From NCBI RefSeq assembly GCF_003660105.1, contig NZ_CP032823.1, forward strand, positions 1,942,910-2,006,909: a DNA stretch of 64,000 nucleotides. Reading direction: 5' to 3'. This document shows positions 17,932-27,192 of this stretch, in pieces. The number at the start of each line of letters is the position of its first letter. Position 1 is the first letter of the stretch. A program made the translations under genes and the position numbers. The stretch comes from Aliarcobacter cryaerophilus ATCC 43158. GTDB taxonomy: Bacteria > Campylobacterota > Campylobacteria > Campylobacterales > Arcobacteraceae. A model generated the notes under the pieces. The model saw only the letters and a list, made by a program, of their open reading frames with translations, did no database searches and was not told where the DNA came from.

Positions 17932-18712
17932 TTTTTACCTTTGTATGCATTTGGCTATACAAAGATGAACTAACTTCATGAGGTCTTAAGTTGTCGTTTA
18001 AATCTAACTCTTCATAAAGAGCTAAAATTTTAGATTTTTCTAAGATTGAACTAAGATTTTTTGATAATTTTTTTCTTGGCTGTACGAAACAAACTTTCAA
18101 AAATCTATTTAAATCTTTATCAATCTTTCTAGATAAATCTTTTTTTATATAAAGAACAGAAGATGTAACTTTAGGCATTGGGTCAAATGCCGTAGAAGGA
18201 ACATCAAAAAGTATTTTTGACTCTTTAGAGATAAGTTCGGTAATTATCCCCAAAGAAGAATACTCTTTATCATTTACTTTTGCAATAAACTTTTGTGCTA
18301 CCTCTTTTTGAACCATTACAATAATGTGTTCACAAAGTTCATCCTCAAAAGCTCTTAATATAATATTTGTTGCAATATAGTATGGTAAGTTTGCTATTAA
18401 GTCATATTTACCATCATGTAAAAATTTCAGCTCATCCCAAGCTCTTAAAACATCTGTATGTTTTAGTGTGAATTTTTTACTCTCTATTTCATTTGCAAAT
18501 TTCGACTTTAAAATACCGATTAAATCAGTATCAACCTCATAAGCTGTCACATCTTTGTACTTGACTAAATTTTTAGTCAAATCACCTAAGCCAGGCCCAA
18601 TTTCTACAATATGATTATTGTTGTGGGGCATCGATTGGATGATTTTATCTAATATTGAACTATCTTTTAAAAAGTTTTGTCCAAACTCTTTTTTTGCTTT
18701 TATTTTTTCCAT
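17915..18712 (-). CDS. rsmA: 16S rRNA dimethyladenosine transferase (KsgA)
   Basis: A 265-aa SAM-dependent methylase that dimethylates two adjacent adenines in the 3'-terminal helix of 16S rRNA. Visible motifs are KKEFGQNFLKDSSIL (family start), VEIGPGLGDLT (SAM motif I, ~37-47) and the NLPYYIAT catalytic motif (~108-115). It heads the minus-strand run that continues through rnj, and is divergent from hisF across 70 bp. Confidence 0.96.
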   Translation of the reverse strand: MEKIKAKKEFGQNFLKDSSILDKIIQSMPHNNNHIVEIGPGLGDLTKNLVKYKDVTAYEVDTDLIGILKSKFANEIESKKFTLKHTDVLRAWDELKFLHDGKYDLIANLPYYIATNIILRAFEDELCEHIIVMVQKEVAQKFIAKVNDKEYSSLGIITELISKESKILFDVPSTAFDPMPKVTSSVLYIKKDLSRKIDKDLNRFLKVCFVQPRKKLSKNLSSILEKSKILALYEELDLNDNLRPHEVSSSLYSQMHTKVKNGRDK

Positions 18713-18782
18713 GAAACAAGAGTATATCTTTTTTTAACTTACATTTAGGTAATATCTTTAACTAATTTTTAAGGAATTACAA

Positions 18783-19544
18783 TTGAATAATCTAACAAAA
18801 AGAATAATACCATGCCTAGATGTAAACAACGGAAGAGTTGTAAAAGGTGTAAATTTTGTAGGTCTAAAAGATGCTGGAGATCCTGTTGAAATAGCAAAAA
18901 GATACAACGATGAAGGTGCAGATGAATTAACATTTTTAGATATTAGTGCAAGTGTAGAAAATAGAGGAACTATTGTAGATATTGTTAAAAGTGTTGCAAA
19001 AGAGGTATTTATCCCACTAACTGTTGGTGGAGGAATACGAAATTTAGATGATATTTATGCACTATTAAATGTAGGTTGTGACAAAATCTCTATAAACTCA
19101 AGTGCAGTTAAAACTCCAATTTTAATTGATGATGGTGCTAAAAGATTTGGAAGTCAATGTATTGTTGTAGCAATTGATGTTAAAAAAGTATCAGATGGCT
19201 CTTACCATGTTTTTGTAAAAGGTGGACGAGAGGATACAGGACTTGATGCAATTTCTTGGGCAAAAGAAGTTGAAAAAAGAGGTGCAGGTGAGATTTTATT
19301 AACTTCTATGGATACAGATGGAGTTAAGCAAGGTTTTGATTTAGATATTACAAAAGCGATTTCAAAAATTGTAAATATTCCAGTTATTGCAAGTGGTGGC
19401 GCTGGAAAGATGGAACATTTTAAAGATGCTTTTGAAGCTGGAGCAGATGCTGCGCTTGCTGCTTCAATTTTCCACTTTAAAGAGGTTGATATTATGGATT
19501 TAAAAAGATATTTACAAAAAAACAATATAAACGTAAGGATATAA
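18783..19544 (+). CDS. hisF: Imidazole glycerol phosphate synthase cyclase subunit
   Basis: A 253-aa TIM barrel that makes IGP and AICAR in histidine synthesis, using ammonia from HisH. The start is TTG at 18783 with AAGGA upstream. Key residues are Asp11 ([16 protein letters not shown]) and the second catalytic Asp in VVAIDVKK. Phosphate-binding loops TVGGGIRN and [11 protein letters not shown] are present. hisH is not in this window. The next gene begins 1 nt after its stop. Confidence 0.97.
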   Translation: MNNLTKRIIPCLDVNNGRVVKGVNFVGLKDAGDPVEIAKRYNDEGADELTFLDISASVENRGTIVDIVKSVAKEVFIPLTVGGGIRNLDDIYALLNVGCDKISINSSAVKTPILIDDGAKRFGSQCIVVAIDVKKVSDGSYHVFVKGGREDTGLDAISWAKEVEKRGAGEILLTSMDTDGVKQGFDLDITKAISKIVNIPVIASGGAGKMEHFKDAFEAGADAALAASIFHFKEVDIMDLKRYLQKNNINVRI

Positions 19545-19545
19545 A

Positions 19546-20238
19546 ATGAAAAGGATATTAGCAACTGCTATATTTTTACCGATTTTAGCTTTTTCTTATG
19601 AAATAAATTTTAATAAATCATTTTCTAAAGTTGTAAATCCAGATCTATTAACAACAAACATAAACATAAGTGTTGAAAAAAAAGATGAAAAAAGTGTAAA
19701 TATTGAAATAGAAAAATTTAATAACTTTTTAAAAAATACAAAAAATCTTACAATAAAAAATACAAATTATAATTTGACTCCAAAATATGATTACGAAAAT
19801 AATAAATCAATATTTAAAGGATTCATAGCAAATACAAGATTCTTAGCTGAATCAAAAGAAGCTAACGAGATAAACCATTTTTTAAGTAATTTAATGGCTT
19901 TAAAAGATAGTTTTAAATCAAATGATATCAAAGTAAATATCTCAAATTTATCTTGGGAAATTAGTGAAAATTTACAAAACAAAAATATTGATGAGCTAAG
20001 AGTTGATGTTTTATTATGGATAGGAAATTATACAAAAGAACTTTCAAATAAAATTGGAAAAAAATGTGAAATTAAAAATGTAAATATAAATGAGGATTTT
20101 AACTACCCTGCTCCTAAAACTAGAATGATGAGTTCTTCTTCAGATATGGTTAATTCATATGAATCAATAAATATTTCACCAATAAATGCAGAAGAAATTA
20201 TAAAAATAAATACAAACTTTATACTGGATTGTAAGTGA
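19546..20238 (+). CDS. Secreted SIMPL-domain-like (DUF541) protein
   Basis: A 230-aa protein with a signal peptide ([19 protein letters not shown], cleavage near 17). The remainder has the alternating beta/helix pattern of SIMPL/DUF541 periplasmic proteins: a strand [14 protein letters not shown], a long helical [11 protein letters not shown], then [20 protein letters not shown]. The late [18 protein letters not shown] is also typical. The function of the family is poorly known. It overlaps the next gene by 4 nt (GTGA). Confidence 0.6.
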   Translation: MKRILATAIFLPILAFSYEINFNKSFSKVVNPDLLTTNINISVEKKDEKSVNIEIEKFNNFLKNTKNLTIKNTNYNLTPKYDYENNKSIFKGFIANTRFLAESKEANEINHFLSNLMALKDSFKSNDIKVNISNLSWEISENLQNKNIDELRVDVLLWIGNYTKELSNKIGKKCEIKNVNINEDFNYPAPKTRMMSSSSDMVNSYESINISPINAEEIIKINTNFILDCK

Positions 20239-20786
20239 TTGTTAGCGCAGGAAATCAAGAAACTTTTGCGTTTGCTAAATCAATAGGTGTTGGATTAGTA
20301 AATAGCGCAATAAATTTAACAAAAATTTGTCTATTTGATAGACCAGAGTTTATTTTATTTATTGGAAGTGCAGGAAGTTATGGAAATCATAAGATATTTG
20401 ATATTTTAGAGTCAAAAAACTCATCAAATATAGAGTTAAGTTTTTTAAATAATTCATCATATACACCAATAGATAATGCTGTAAGAATAGATACAAATTT
20501 AACAAAAAGTGAAGTAGTTGTAAATAGCTCAAATTATATAAGTACAAATCAAACTTTATCAAAAGAGTTTTTACAATACAATGTCGAATTAGAAAATATG
20601 GAATTTTTTTCAGTTTTAAGTGTTGCAAAAGAGTTTGAAATACCAGCTTTTGGTATTTTTGTAGTTACAAATTATACAAATGAAAATGCACACAATGATT
20701 TTCTACAAAATCATAAAATTGCAATGGAAAAACTAACACAACATTTAATAGATAAAAATATAATTAAAATAAAAGCAGAAGAATAA
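20235..20786 (+). CDS. Nucleoside phosphorylase / nucleosidase-like protein
   Basis: A 183-aa protein starting at GTG in a GTGA overlap with the preceding gene. [27 protein letters not shown] and [12 protein letters not shown] correspond to the phosphate- and base-binding glycine-rich segments of the purine nucleoside phosphorylase/MTAN fold. [18 protein letters not shown] corresponds to the ribose-binding ME motif. It is shorter than PNP or MTAN (~230 aa), so the substrate is uncertain. Confidence 0.65.
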   Translation: MIVSAGNQETFAFAKSIGVGLVNSAINLTKICLFDRPEFILFIGSAGSYGNHKIFDILESKNSSNIELSFLNNSSYTPIDNAVRIDTNLTKSEVVVNSSNYISTNQTLSKEFLQYNVELENMEFFSVLSVAKEFEIPAFGIFVVTNYTNENAHNDFLQNHKIAMEKLTQHLIDKNIIKIKAEE

Positions 20787-21868
20787 TGACAAAAGAGCTA
20801 TTATCATCTATATATGATTACACACTAGATGAATTAAAAGAAAAATTAAAACCATCGTTTAGGGCAAAGCAAGTTTATAACTGGCTTTATAAAAAGTATG
20901 CAAACTCTTATGATGATATGAAAAATCTTCCAAAAGATTTAATAGAAGATTTAAAAGCAAACTATCCAATTGATATATTAAAAGAAGTGAAAAAAGAGCA
21001 AAGTAGTGATGGAAGCATAAAATATCTTTTTAAATTAAGAGATAATCACACTATTGAAGCTGTTTTACTGTTGATGAAAGATAAAAAAATTGATGAAGAT
21101 GGACAAATTGTAAGAAGTGAAAAGTATACTGTTTGTATTTCAAGTCAAGTTGGATGCAAGGTTGGATGCAGTTTTTGTTTAACTGCAAAAGGTGGATTTG
21201 TAAGAAATCTTACAGTTGGAGAGTATATAGCTCAAATTGTTCATATAAAAAGAGATAACAATATAGCTGAAAATAAAGCTTTAAATATTGTTTATATGGG
21301 AATGGGTGAACCACTTGATAATTTTGATAACTTTGTAAAAGCTGTTGAGATATTTTCAGAGCTTGATGGCTTGGCAATAAGTAGAAGAAGACAAACTGTT
21401 TCAACTTCAGGGATTGCAAGTAAGATTAAGAAACTTGGTGAAAAAGATTTACAAATTCAACTCGCTATTTCTTTACATGCAGTTGATGATGAGCTAAGAA
21501 GTGAACTTATTCCTATGAACAAGGCTTATAATATTGCTTCAATTATAGATGCAGTTAAAGCATTTCCAGTAGATACTAGAAAAAAAGTTATGTTTGAGTA
21601 CTTAGTTATAAAAGATAAAAATGATAGTTTAGATGCGGCTAAAAAACTTGTAAAACTTCTTGATGGTATTCAAGCAAAAGTTAATTTAATATATTTTAAT
21701 CCATATCCTGGAACAACTTACCAAAGACCAGTAGAGAGTGATATGATGAAATTTAAAGATTTTTTAAATTCAAAAAGTGTTATTTGTACAATTAGAGAAT
21801 CAAAAGGATTGGATATAAGTGCAGCTTGTGGACAGTTAAAAGAGAAGGAGTTAAATGGAGATTCTTGA
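20786..21868 (+). CDS. rlmN: Dual-specificity 23S rRNA/tRNA adenine C2-methyltransferase
   Basis: A 360-aa radical SAM enzyme that methylates A2503 of 23S rRNA and A37 of some tRNAs. The CxxxCxxC cluster motif is [19 protein letters not shown] (~113-131). The N-terminal accessory fold has [17 protein letters not shown]. The C-terminal methyl-carrying Cys is in [11 protein letters not shown] (~346-356), and a second catalytic Cys is in the [12 protein letters not shown] region context. It starts at the last base of the preceding stop codon. Confidence 0.96.
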   Translation: MTKELLSSIYDYTLDELKEKLKPSFRAKQVYNWLYKKYANSYDDMKNLPKDLIEDLKANYPIDILKEVKKEQSSDGSIKYLFKLRDNHTIEAVLLLMKDKKIDEDGQIVRSEKYTVCISSQVGCKVGCSFCLTAKGGFVRNLTVGEYIAQIVHIKRDNNIAENKALNIVYMGMGEPLDNFDNFVKAVEIFSELDGLAISRRRQTVSTSGIASKIKKLGEKDLQIQLAISLHAVDDELRSELIPMNKAYNIASIIDAVKAFPVDTRKKVMFEYLVIKDKNDSLDAAKKLVKLLDGIQAKVNLIYFNPYPGTTYQRPVESDMMKFKDFLNSKSVICTIRESKGLDISAACGQLKEKELNGDS

Positions 21869-21974
21869 AATAGCTTTAATTATTTTTATAATAGTTGTAG
21901 TACTTTCTAGTGCTATTGGATTTTATGTTCACAATAAAGATGATAAACAAAATGATAAATTTGAGGAGAATTAA
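21855..21974 (+). CDS. Small single-pass membrane protein, 39 aa
   Basis: ATG at 21855 preceded by AAGGAG (21845-21850, 4-nt spacing) opens a 39-codon frame. It begins [20 protein letters not shown], has one hydrophobic helix (~4-25), then a charged tail ([14 protein letters not shown]). It overlaps the rlmN 3' end by 14 nt and ends 1 nt before the gltX ATG, whose ribosome site lies within it. Tight packing and a good ribosome site support real translation; the function is unknown. Confidence 0.65.
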   Translation: MEILEIALIIFIIVVVLSSAIGFYVHNKDDKQNDKFEEN

Positions 21975-21975
21975 T

Positions 21976-23385
21976 ATGACAGTTACAAGATTTGCACCAA
22001 GCCCTACGGGATATTTACATATTGGTGGACTAAGAACAGCGCTTTATAGTTATTTGTGGGCAAGAAAAAATGGTGGAGTTTTTAGACTTAGAATTGAAGA
22101 TACAGATTTAGCAAGAAATAGTGATGATGCTTTAAAAGCTATAATTGAAGCTTTTGATTGGGTAGGTTTATCTTATGATGGAGAAGTTGAGTATCAATCA
22201 AAAAGAACTCAAATATATAAAGAGTATATAAATAAACTTCTTGAAAATGGAAATGCTTATAAATGTTATATGAGTAAAGATGAATTAGACACTTTAAGAG
22301 CAACTCAAGAAGCTGCAAAACAAACTCCAAGATATGATGAAACTTGGAGACCTGAAGATGGGAAAATTTTACCAGCTATTCCAGAAAATGTTGAGCCTGT
22401 TATTAGAATAAAAGCTCCAAAAACTGGAGAGATTAGATTTAGTGATGGTGTAAAAGGTGATATGAAATTTGATGCTTCTTTTGTTGATGATTTTGTAATA
22501 GCTAGATCAAATGGAATGCCTACATATAATTTTGTTGTTACAATTGATGATATGCTTATGGAAATGACAGATGTAATAAGAGGAGATGACCATTTATCAA
22601 ATACTCCAAAACAGATAGTTATTTATAATGCATTAGGTGTAAAACATCCAAATTTCTATCATGTTCCAATGATAAATAATCCAGAAGGTAAAAAACTATC
22701 TAAAAGAGATGGTGCAATGGATGTTATGGATTATAAAAGATTAGGTTATTTGCCAGAAGCTTTATTAAACTTTTTAGTAAGACTTGGTTGGTCAAATAAA
22801 GATCAAGAGATATTTAGTATGAAAGAGATGCTAGAACTATTTGACCCAAAAAATATAAATAAATCAGCATCAGCTTATAATGCAGAAAAACTATTATGGC
22901 TAAATAGTGAATATATTAAAGCTAGAACAAACGATAAATTAGTAGAAGAGCTGAAATTTTTTGATTTAGATTTAACTAATTATTCTAGAAAAGAAGAGAT
23001 TTTAAATCTTTCAAAACAAAGAGCAAATACTTTAGTAGAATTAAAAAAATCTATTCTTGATATAAAAGATGCTCCAAAAGAGTTTGAAGAAGCTGGAGTT
23101 AAAAAATTTGTAAAAGAAGATACAAATTCTATTTTAAAAGAGTATTTAGAACTTTTAGAAAAAAATAAAAGTAGTTTTTCATCATCTAGTGAACTTGAGA
23201 ATATTACAAAACCATTTATAGAAGCAAAGGGCTTAAAATTCCCACAATTGTTCCAGCCTATAAGGATTGCATTAACAGGTGGAACACAAGCACCATCTGT
23301 TTACGATATTCTTTTTATCTTAGATTTTGCTGAAAGTAATGCAAGAATTTCAAAAGCTTTGGAAAAAAATTTCCAAAACTCTTGA
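21976..23385 (+). CDS. gltX: Glutamyl-tRNA synthetase
   Basis: A 469-aa class I synthetase. I chose the ATG at 21976 because it gives MTVTRFAPSPTGYLHIGGLR, the family N-terminus with the HIGH-type motif, and GAGGAG lies at 21963-21968. A longer frame upstream belongs to the 39-aa membrane peptide region. The KLSKRDGA (KMSKS-type) motif is near residue 240. Many epsilon-proteobacteria have two GltX paralogues, one aminoacylating tRNA(Gln), which matches the presence of GatB. Which one this is cannot be told. Confidence 0.96.
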   Translation: MTVTRFAPSPTGYLHIGGLRTALYSYLWARKNGGVFRLRIEDTDLARNSDDALKAIIEAFDWVGLSYDGEVEYQSKRTQIYKEYINKLLENGNAYKCYMSKDELDTLRATQEAAKQTPRYDETWRPEDGKILPAIPENVEPVIRIKAPKTGEIRFSDGVKGDMKFDASFVDDFVIARSNGMPTYNFVVTIDDMLMEMTDVIRGDDHLSNTPKQIVIYNALGVKHPNFYHVPMINNPEGKKLSKRDGAMDVMDYKRLGYLPEALLNFLVRLGWSNKDQEIFSMKEMLELFDPKNINKSASAYNAEKLLWLNSEYIKARTNDKLVEELKFFDLDLTNYSRKEEILNLSKQRANTLVELKKSILDIKDAPKEFEEAGVKKFVKEDTNSILKEYLELLEKNKSSFSSSSELENITKPFIEAKGLKFPQLFQPIRIALTGGTQAPSVYDILFILDFAESNARISKALEKNFQNS

Positions 23386-23437
23386 TTTTAAAAAAATATT
23401 AAGGCATAATATCTAACTTTTTCAAAGGATTAAAAAT

Positions 23438-23719
23438 ATGAACATTTACGTTGGGAATTTATCGTACAAAATGAACGATAATGATTTAGAAGCAACTTTT
23501 GCTAAATTTGGTGCAGTTAAAAGTGCAAAAATAATTATGGACAAAGAAACAGGAAGATCTAAAGGTTTTGCTTTTGTTGAAATGGAAGAAGCTAGCGCAG
23601 GAAATGCTGCTATTGAAGCTTTAAATGGTAAAGAAACTGATGGTAGAACTTTAAGAGTAAACGAAGCTAAACCAAAAGAAGATAGACCAAGAGACAGCAG
23701 ACCTAGAAGAAACTTCTAA
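23438..23719 (+). CDS. Single-RRM RNA-binding protein
   Basis: A 93-aa glycine-rich-type RRM protein. RNP2 is IYVGNLS (2-8) and RNP1 is SKGFAFVEM (~43-51). It ends with a short Arg-rich tail (DRPRDSRPRRNF). Such small RRM proteins in bacteria and cyanobacteria act as RNA chaperones, often cold-inducible. A terminator hairpin follows directly. Confidence 0.93.
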   Translation: MNIYVGNLSYKMNDNDLEATFAKFGAVKSAKIIMDKETGRSKGFAFVEMEEASAGNAAIEALNGKETDGRTLRVNEAKPKEDRPRDSRPRRNF

Positions 23720-23727
23720 TTCTACTT

Positions 23728-23750
23728 TTTGGGACTTTTGTCCCAAATTT
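23728..23750 (+). terminator. Rho-independent terminator after the RRM gene
   Basis: TTTGGGAC (23728-23735), loop TTTT, GTCCCAAA (23740-23747), then TTT. It separates the RRM gene from the two-component operon, whose ATG is only 6 bases further on. Confidence 0.8.
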
Positions 23751-23755
23751 ATAAA

Positions 23756-24412
23756 ATGAAAATTCTACTTCTGGAAGATGATTTAATTTTAAATGAAATT
23801 CTTGAAGAACACTTAATAAAACAAAAATACCAAATAACTACAACCTTTTCTTCAAATGAAGCTATAAAAGAGCTATATTCAAAAACTTTTGATTTACTAC
23901 TTTTAGATGTAAATGTACCAGATTTAAATGGGTTTGAACTATTAAAAGAGCTAAGAAATAATAATATTTTAACTCCTACAATATTTATAACATCACTAAA
24001 TATGATCGAAGATATGCAAAAAGGATTTGATAGTGGATGCGATGACTATATTAAAAAACCTTTTGAATTAAAAGAACTTGATATTAGAATAAATAATATA
24101 AAAAGGCTTTTTAATATAGATACAAAAATTATAAAAATAGATGAAAATAGTTATTTAGATTTACAAAATTTAGAGATAAATTTAAATAAAAATAGTTTTA
24201 TAATATCAAAAAAAGAGTCTGAAATTCTTGCTTATTTATTAAATAATTCAAAAAAAACTATAAGTATTGAAGAGATTATAAATAATATTTGGTCATATGA
24301 AGATAGTGTAGAAAGCTCTACTATTAGAACTTATATAAAAAATCTGCGAAAAATATTAGGTGAAGATAAAATATTAAATATAAGAGGAGTTGGATATAGA
24401 TTTAACTTCTAG
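23756..24412 (+). CDS. OmpR/PhoB-family response regulator (CusR/CopR-like)
   Basis: A 218-aa regulator. I chose the ATG at 23756 (MKILLLEDDLILNEILEEHL); the upstream TTG at 23729 lies inside the terminator. Receiver domain: acidic pair EDD (7-9), phospho-acceptor Asp in LLLDVNVPDLNG (~50), Lys in YIKKPFELKEL (~101). The C-terminal winged helix ends NIRGVGYRF. It is followed by its histidine kinase with overlapping frames, and then by a heavy-metal efflux operon, so it probably activates that operon. No clear ribosome site precedes the ATG. Confidence 0.88.
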   Translation: MKILLLEDDLILNEILEEHLIKQKYQITTTFSSNEAIKELYSKTFDLLLLDVNVPDLNGFELLKELRNNNILTPTIFITSLNMIEDMQKGFDSGCDDYIKKPFELKELDIRINNIKRLFNIDTKIIKIDENSYLDLQNLEINLNKNSFIISKKESEILAYLLNNSKKTISIEEIINNIWSYEDSVESSTIRTYIKNLRKILGEDKILNIRGVGYRFNF

Positions 24413-25541
24413 TGAAAAGAAAAGCTTTTTTAGCTTTTTAGGTCTTTATTTAGGATCTTCTTTTATATTAATGTTAATTGCCCTATTTTTCTATTATCAA
24501 AATGAGAAAACACTTTATTTGGATTTAGTAAAATCAAATATGCAAAATATAGTATCTAAAGTTTCAAATGAGATAATAATATCACATATGTTAGATAGTG
24601 AATTTAATAAAGATATATATTTGAATAATCAAAACTATAAAATCTCTTTTTATGATAAAGATAAAAATTTATTATTTGGGAATTTAAATGAAAAGTTAAA
24701 TTTTGAACAAAATTTTTATAATGATGAAGAGAAATTAATTATTGTTGATAGTTCAACTGTTGGTCACTTAGGAATTTGGTATATAGCTTTAAAAGATAAT
24801 AGCTTGAAAGAAAAAATATCAAAATTAAAATTAAATATTTTTATTATTTTTTTAATATTTTATACAATAATTGCTATTCTTAGCTGGTCTTTAGCAAAAC
24901 TATTTTTAAAACCAATAAAAGACGAGAGAGAAAGATTAAATAACTTTATAAAAGATACTACTCATGAATTAAATACTCCAATAAGTGCAATAATTATGTC
25001 TTGTGAAGATGATAATTTGACTAAAAAGCAAATAGATAGAATAAAATTTAGTGCAAAAAGAGTTAGTGAAATTTATAAAGATTTGACATATGTATTTTTA
25101 GGAAATATTGAAAAAAAGAGCTCACATAAATTAGATTTATCAAAAGTTATTAAAGAAGAGATAATAAGTTTTGAGCCAATGATTGCTAGAAAAAGATTAA
25201 AAATAAATCTTAATATAGAAGAGTTATTTTATGAGATTGATAAAGATGATTTTATAAGACTTTTTAATAATCTATTCTCAAATGCTATAAAATATAATAA
25301 AACTGACGGAAATATAGATATTATCTTGCAAAATAGAGAATTAATAATAAAAGATAGTGGAATTGGAATATCAAAAGATAAAATAAAAGATATTTTCAAT
25401 AGATATTATAGAGCTACAAATCAAAGTGGTGGCTTTGGTTTAGGACTTAATATTGTAAATATGATTTGTAAAACTTACAATATCAAAATAGATGTTCAAT
25501 CTTTGGAAAATATAGAGACAACTTTTACTTTAAAATTCTAA
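24390..25541 (+). CDS. Sensor histidine kinase (metal-sensing candidate)
   Basis: A ~383-aa kinase with membrane segments near 14-36 and 145-168 around a ~105-residue periplasmic domain. No HAMP is clear. Then come H-box DTTHELNTPISAI (~190-202), N-box NLFSNAIKYN, G1 DSGIGIS and G2 GGFGLGLNIV. The start is uncertain. TTG at 24390 lies directly after GAGGAG with almost no spacing, and ATA at 24396 would have better spacing. It overlaps the regulator gene by ~20 nt. The partner of the regulator just upstream. Confidence 0.85.
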   Translation: MDIDLTSSEKKSFFSFLGLYLGSSFILMLIALFFYYQNEKTLYLDLVKSNMQNIVSKVSNEIIISHMLDSEFNKDIYLNNQNYKISFYDKDKNLLFGNLNEKLNFEQNFYNDEEKLIIVDSSTVGHLGIWYIALKDNSLKEKISKLKLNIFIIFLIFYTIIAILSWSLAKLFLKPIKDERERLNNFIKDTTHELNTPISAIIMSCEDDNLTKKQIDRIKFSAKRVSEIYKDLTYVFLGNIEKKSSHKLDLSKVIKEEIISFEPMIARKRLKINLNIEELFYEIDKDDFIRLFNNLFSNAIKYNKTDGNIDIILQNRELIIKDSGIGISKDKIKDIFNRYYRATNQSGGFGLGLNIVNMICKTYNIKIDVQSLENIETTFTLKF

Positions 25542-25550
25542 AATATCAAT

Positions 25551-25568
25551 CTACACACAAACTACACA
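25551..25568 (+). promoter_or_regulatory. Direct repeat, candidate response-regulator operator
   Basis: CTACACA-N4-CTACACA gives two 7-base direct repeats with an 11-base period, the spacing typical of OmpR-family tandem binding. It lies 43 bases before the first gene of the efflux operon. The target assignment is inference. Confidence 0.45.
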
Positions 25569-25610
25569 AAGCTTTTGGTAAATTTTCATAAATCATAATA
25601 TAAAGGATTA

Positions 25611-26000
25611 ATGAAAATGAAAAGAGTATTAAAAGCTTTTGTAGTTATGTTTCTAACAGCTACTATTTTAAATGCGAGCTCATTAAAAGAGAGTTTAAAT
25701 GTTGATGGATACAATCTTGAAGTTACAAGCAAAAGAGATTTAAGTGCAGGAAGTAATGAGTTTTTTGTAAAAATTACAAAAGATGGGAAAGAGATAAATG
25801 ATGCAAAATTAAAAGCTAAATTTTTTATGCCAGAGATGCCAGGAATGCCATATATGGAGCATGAAGGCGAAGGAAAATTTGAAAATGGTGTTTATAGTTT
25901 TATAATAAATTTCTGTATGGATGGAACTTGGCAATATAATATCAGATTCAAAACAGCTGATGATAAAGTTCACTCTATAAAAAGTAGTGTGAGCTTCTAA
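25611..26000 (+). CDS. YtkA/FixH-like secreted protein, Met-rich, metal operon
   Basis: A 129-aa protein with a signal peptide (~1-22) and an immunoglobulin-like YtkA-type fold. The strand-turn segment FMPEMPGMPYMEHEGEG (~72-88) contains four Met residues and one His in a pattern that suits Cu(I)/Ag(I) binding. Visible also are NGVYSFIINFCMDGTWQYNI and a lone Cys. It is the first gene of the RND efflux operon, one base before the TolC-like gene. It is a candidate periplasmic metal chaperone or sensor accessory. Confidence 0.7.
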   Translation: MKMKRVLKAFVVMFLTATILNASSLKESLNVDGYNLEVTSKRDLSAGSNEFFVKITKDGKEINDAKLKAKFFMPEMPGMPYMEHEGEGKFENGVYSFIINFCMDGTWQYNIRFKTADDKVHSIKSSVSF

Positions 26001-26001
26001 A

Positions 26002-27192
26002 ATGAAAAAAGTAGTTTTTACTTCGCTAATTTTTGCTAGTTCTTTATTTGGAACTTCTATTGAAAATATAGTTGAAAAGAGTTTACAAAATAATTTTGAT
26101 ATTAAAAGTCTTGAAAACTCTATTGAAATTGCTAATTTCCAAATAAAGCAAGCAAAGAATTGGGAAAATCCAATGATAAGCTTTAAAGCAAATGATATTA
26201 TGCTGAATAAAAACTATGTAAATAATCAAAAAGAGTATGGAATTGAGTTATCTCAAGCCATACCTATTGGTAAGAAACTCGAACTTGAAGAGAGCATTGC
26301 AAAAAAAGATAAATTATTGAAAGAGCAAACTCTACAGGATATAAAGCTAGAATTTGAATCAAAAATTTATTTATATTCATACACTATTCTAATTTTAGAA
26401 AATAGATTAAAACTACTAAATGAATATCAAAAAAATTTAAATCGCCTAGAAGAGCTTTACACAAAACTATACTCTTATGATAAAGTATCTTTAAATGAGA
26501 TATTAAATACACAAATTTCAAAATATGATTTACAAATAAAAATAAATGAGCTTCAAACAACAAAAGATAATTTATACCTAAACCTAGAGCAAATAAGTTA
26601 TGAAAAGATTGATAAAATTGATGACAGCTTAGTATTAAAAGATATAAATAAACAACAAATTGAAGAACTATTAATATTTCATCCAAAGATACAAACTCTA
26701 CAAACAACAAGCCAAAAGTATAAAGACAGTGCACAACTTGAAGATGCAAAAAAGTTTTCAAGTATAACTTTAGCTTTAGAATATATGCAAAATAAAGAGC
26801 AAGATTATGCAAATATCACAATGTCAATTCCTCTACCAATTTATAATACAGAAAATATCAATAAATTAAAAGCGAATTTAAATACAAATGAAACTAATAA
26901 TAAACTAGATAGTCAAATTCATAATCTAAGATTACAGACAAAAATATATTTAAATAATTTAGAGCAATATAAAACTAATTATAAAATCCTTCAAGAAAAA
27001 ATTGTACCAATAAAACAAAAAATCCAAAAAGTTTTAGAAGAGTTTATAGGCTTTGATAAAGAGAGTTTAAAAGAGAATCTAAATAGTTTAAATGAATTGA
27101 TTGATTATGAGATGAAAGCAAGTGAACAGCTTGAAAAATATTTCGAAAACTACAGTGAACTTATGTATTACTCAAACAAAGGTGTGAAATGA
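26002..27192 (+). CDS. TolC-family outer-membrane efflux protein (CusC-like)
   Basis: A 396-aa protein with a signal peptide (~1-17: KKVVFTSLIFASSLFGTS). Long helical repeats of the OEP fold follow (ENIVEKSLQNNFDIKSLENSI, KQAKNWENPMISF, ELSQAIPIGKKLELEESIA). The trimeric tunnel connects the inner-membrane pump and adaptor to the exterior. It overlaps the adaptor gene by 4 nt. Confidence 0.88.
   Translation: MKKVVFTSLIFASSLFGTSIENIVEKSLQNNFDIKSLENSIEIANFQIKQAKNWENPMISFKANDIMLNKNYVNNQKEYGIELSQAIPIGKKLELEESIAKKDKLLKEQTLQDIKLEFESKIYLYSYTILILENRLKLLNEYQKNLNRLEELYTKLYSYDKVSLNEILNTQISKYDLQIKINELQTTKDNLYLNLEQISYEKIDKIDDSLVLKDINKQQIEELLIFHPKIQTLQTTSQKYKDSAQLEDAKKFSSITLALEYMQNKEQDYANITMSIPLPIYNTENINKLKANLNTNETNNKLDSQIHNLRLQTKIYLNNLEQYKTNYKILQEKIVPIKQKIQKVLEEFIGFDKESLKENLNSLNELIDYEMKASEQLEKYFENYSELMYYSNKGVK

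Noticed and set aside
21910..21975. Longer N-terminus for GltX
   Set aside because: The extra residues do not belong to the family. The true start MTVTRFAPSP has GAGGAG upstream, and the region is read in another frame as the 39-aa peptide.
23729..23755. Upstream TTG as the start of the response regulator
   Set aside because: It lies inside the terminator hairpin of the RRM gene, and the added residues do not fit the receiver-domain N-terminus, which starts MKILLLEDD.
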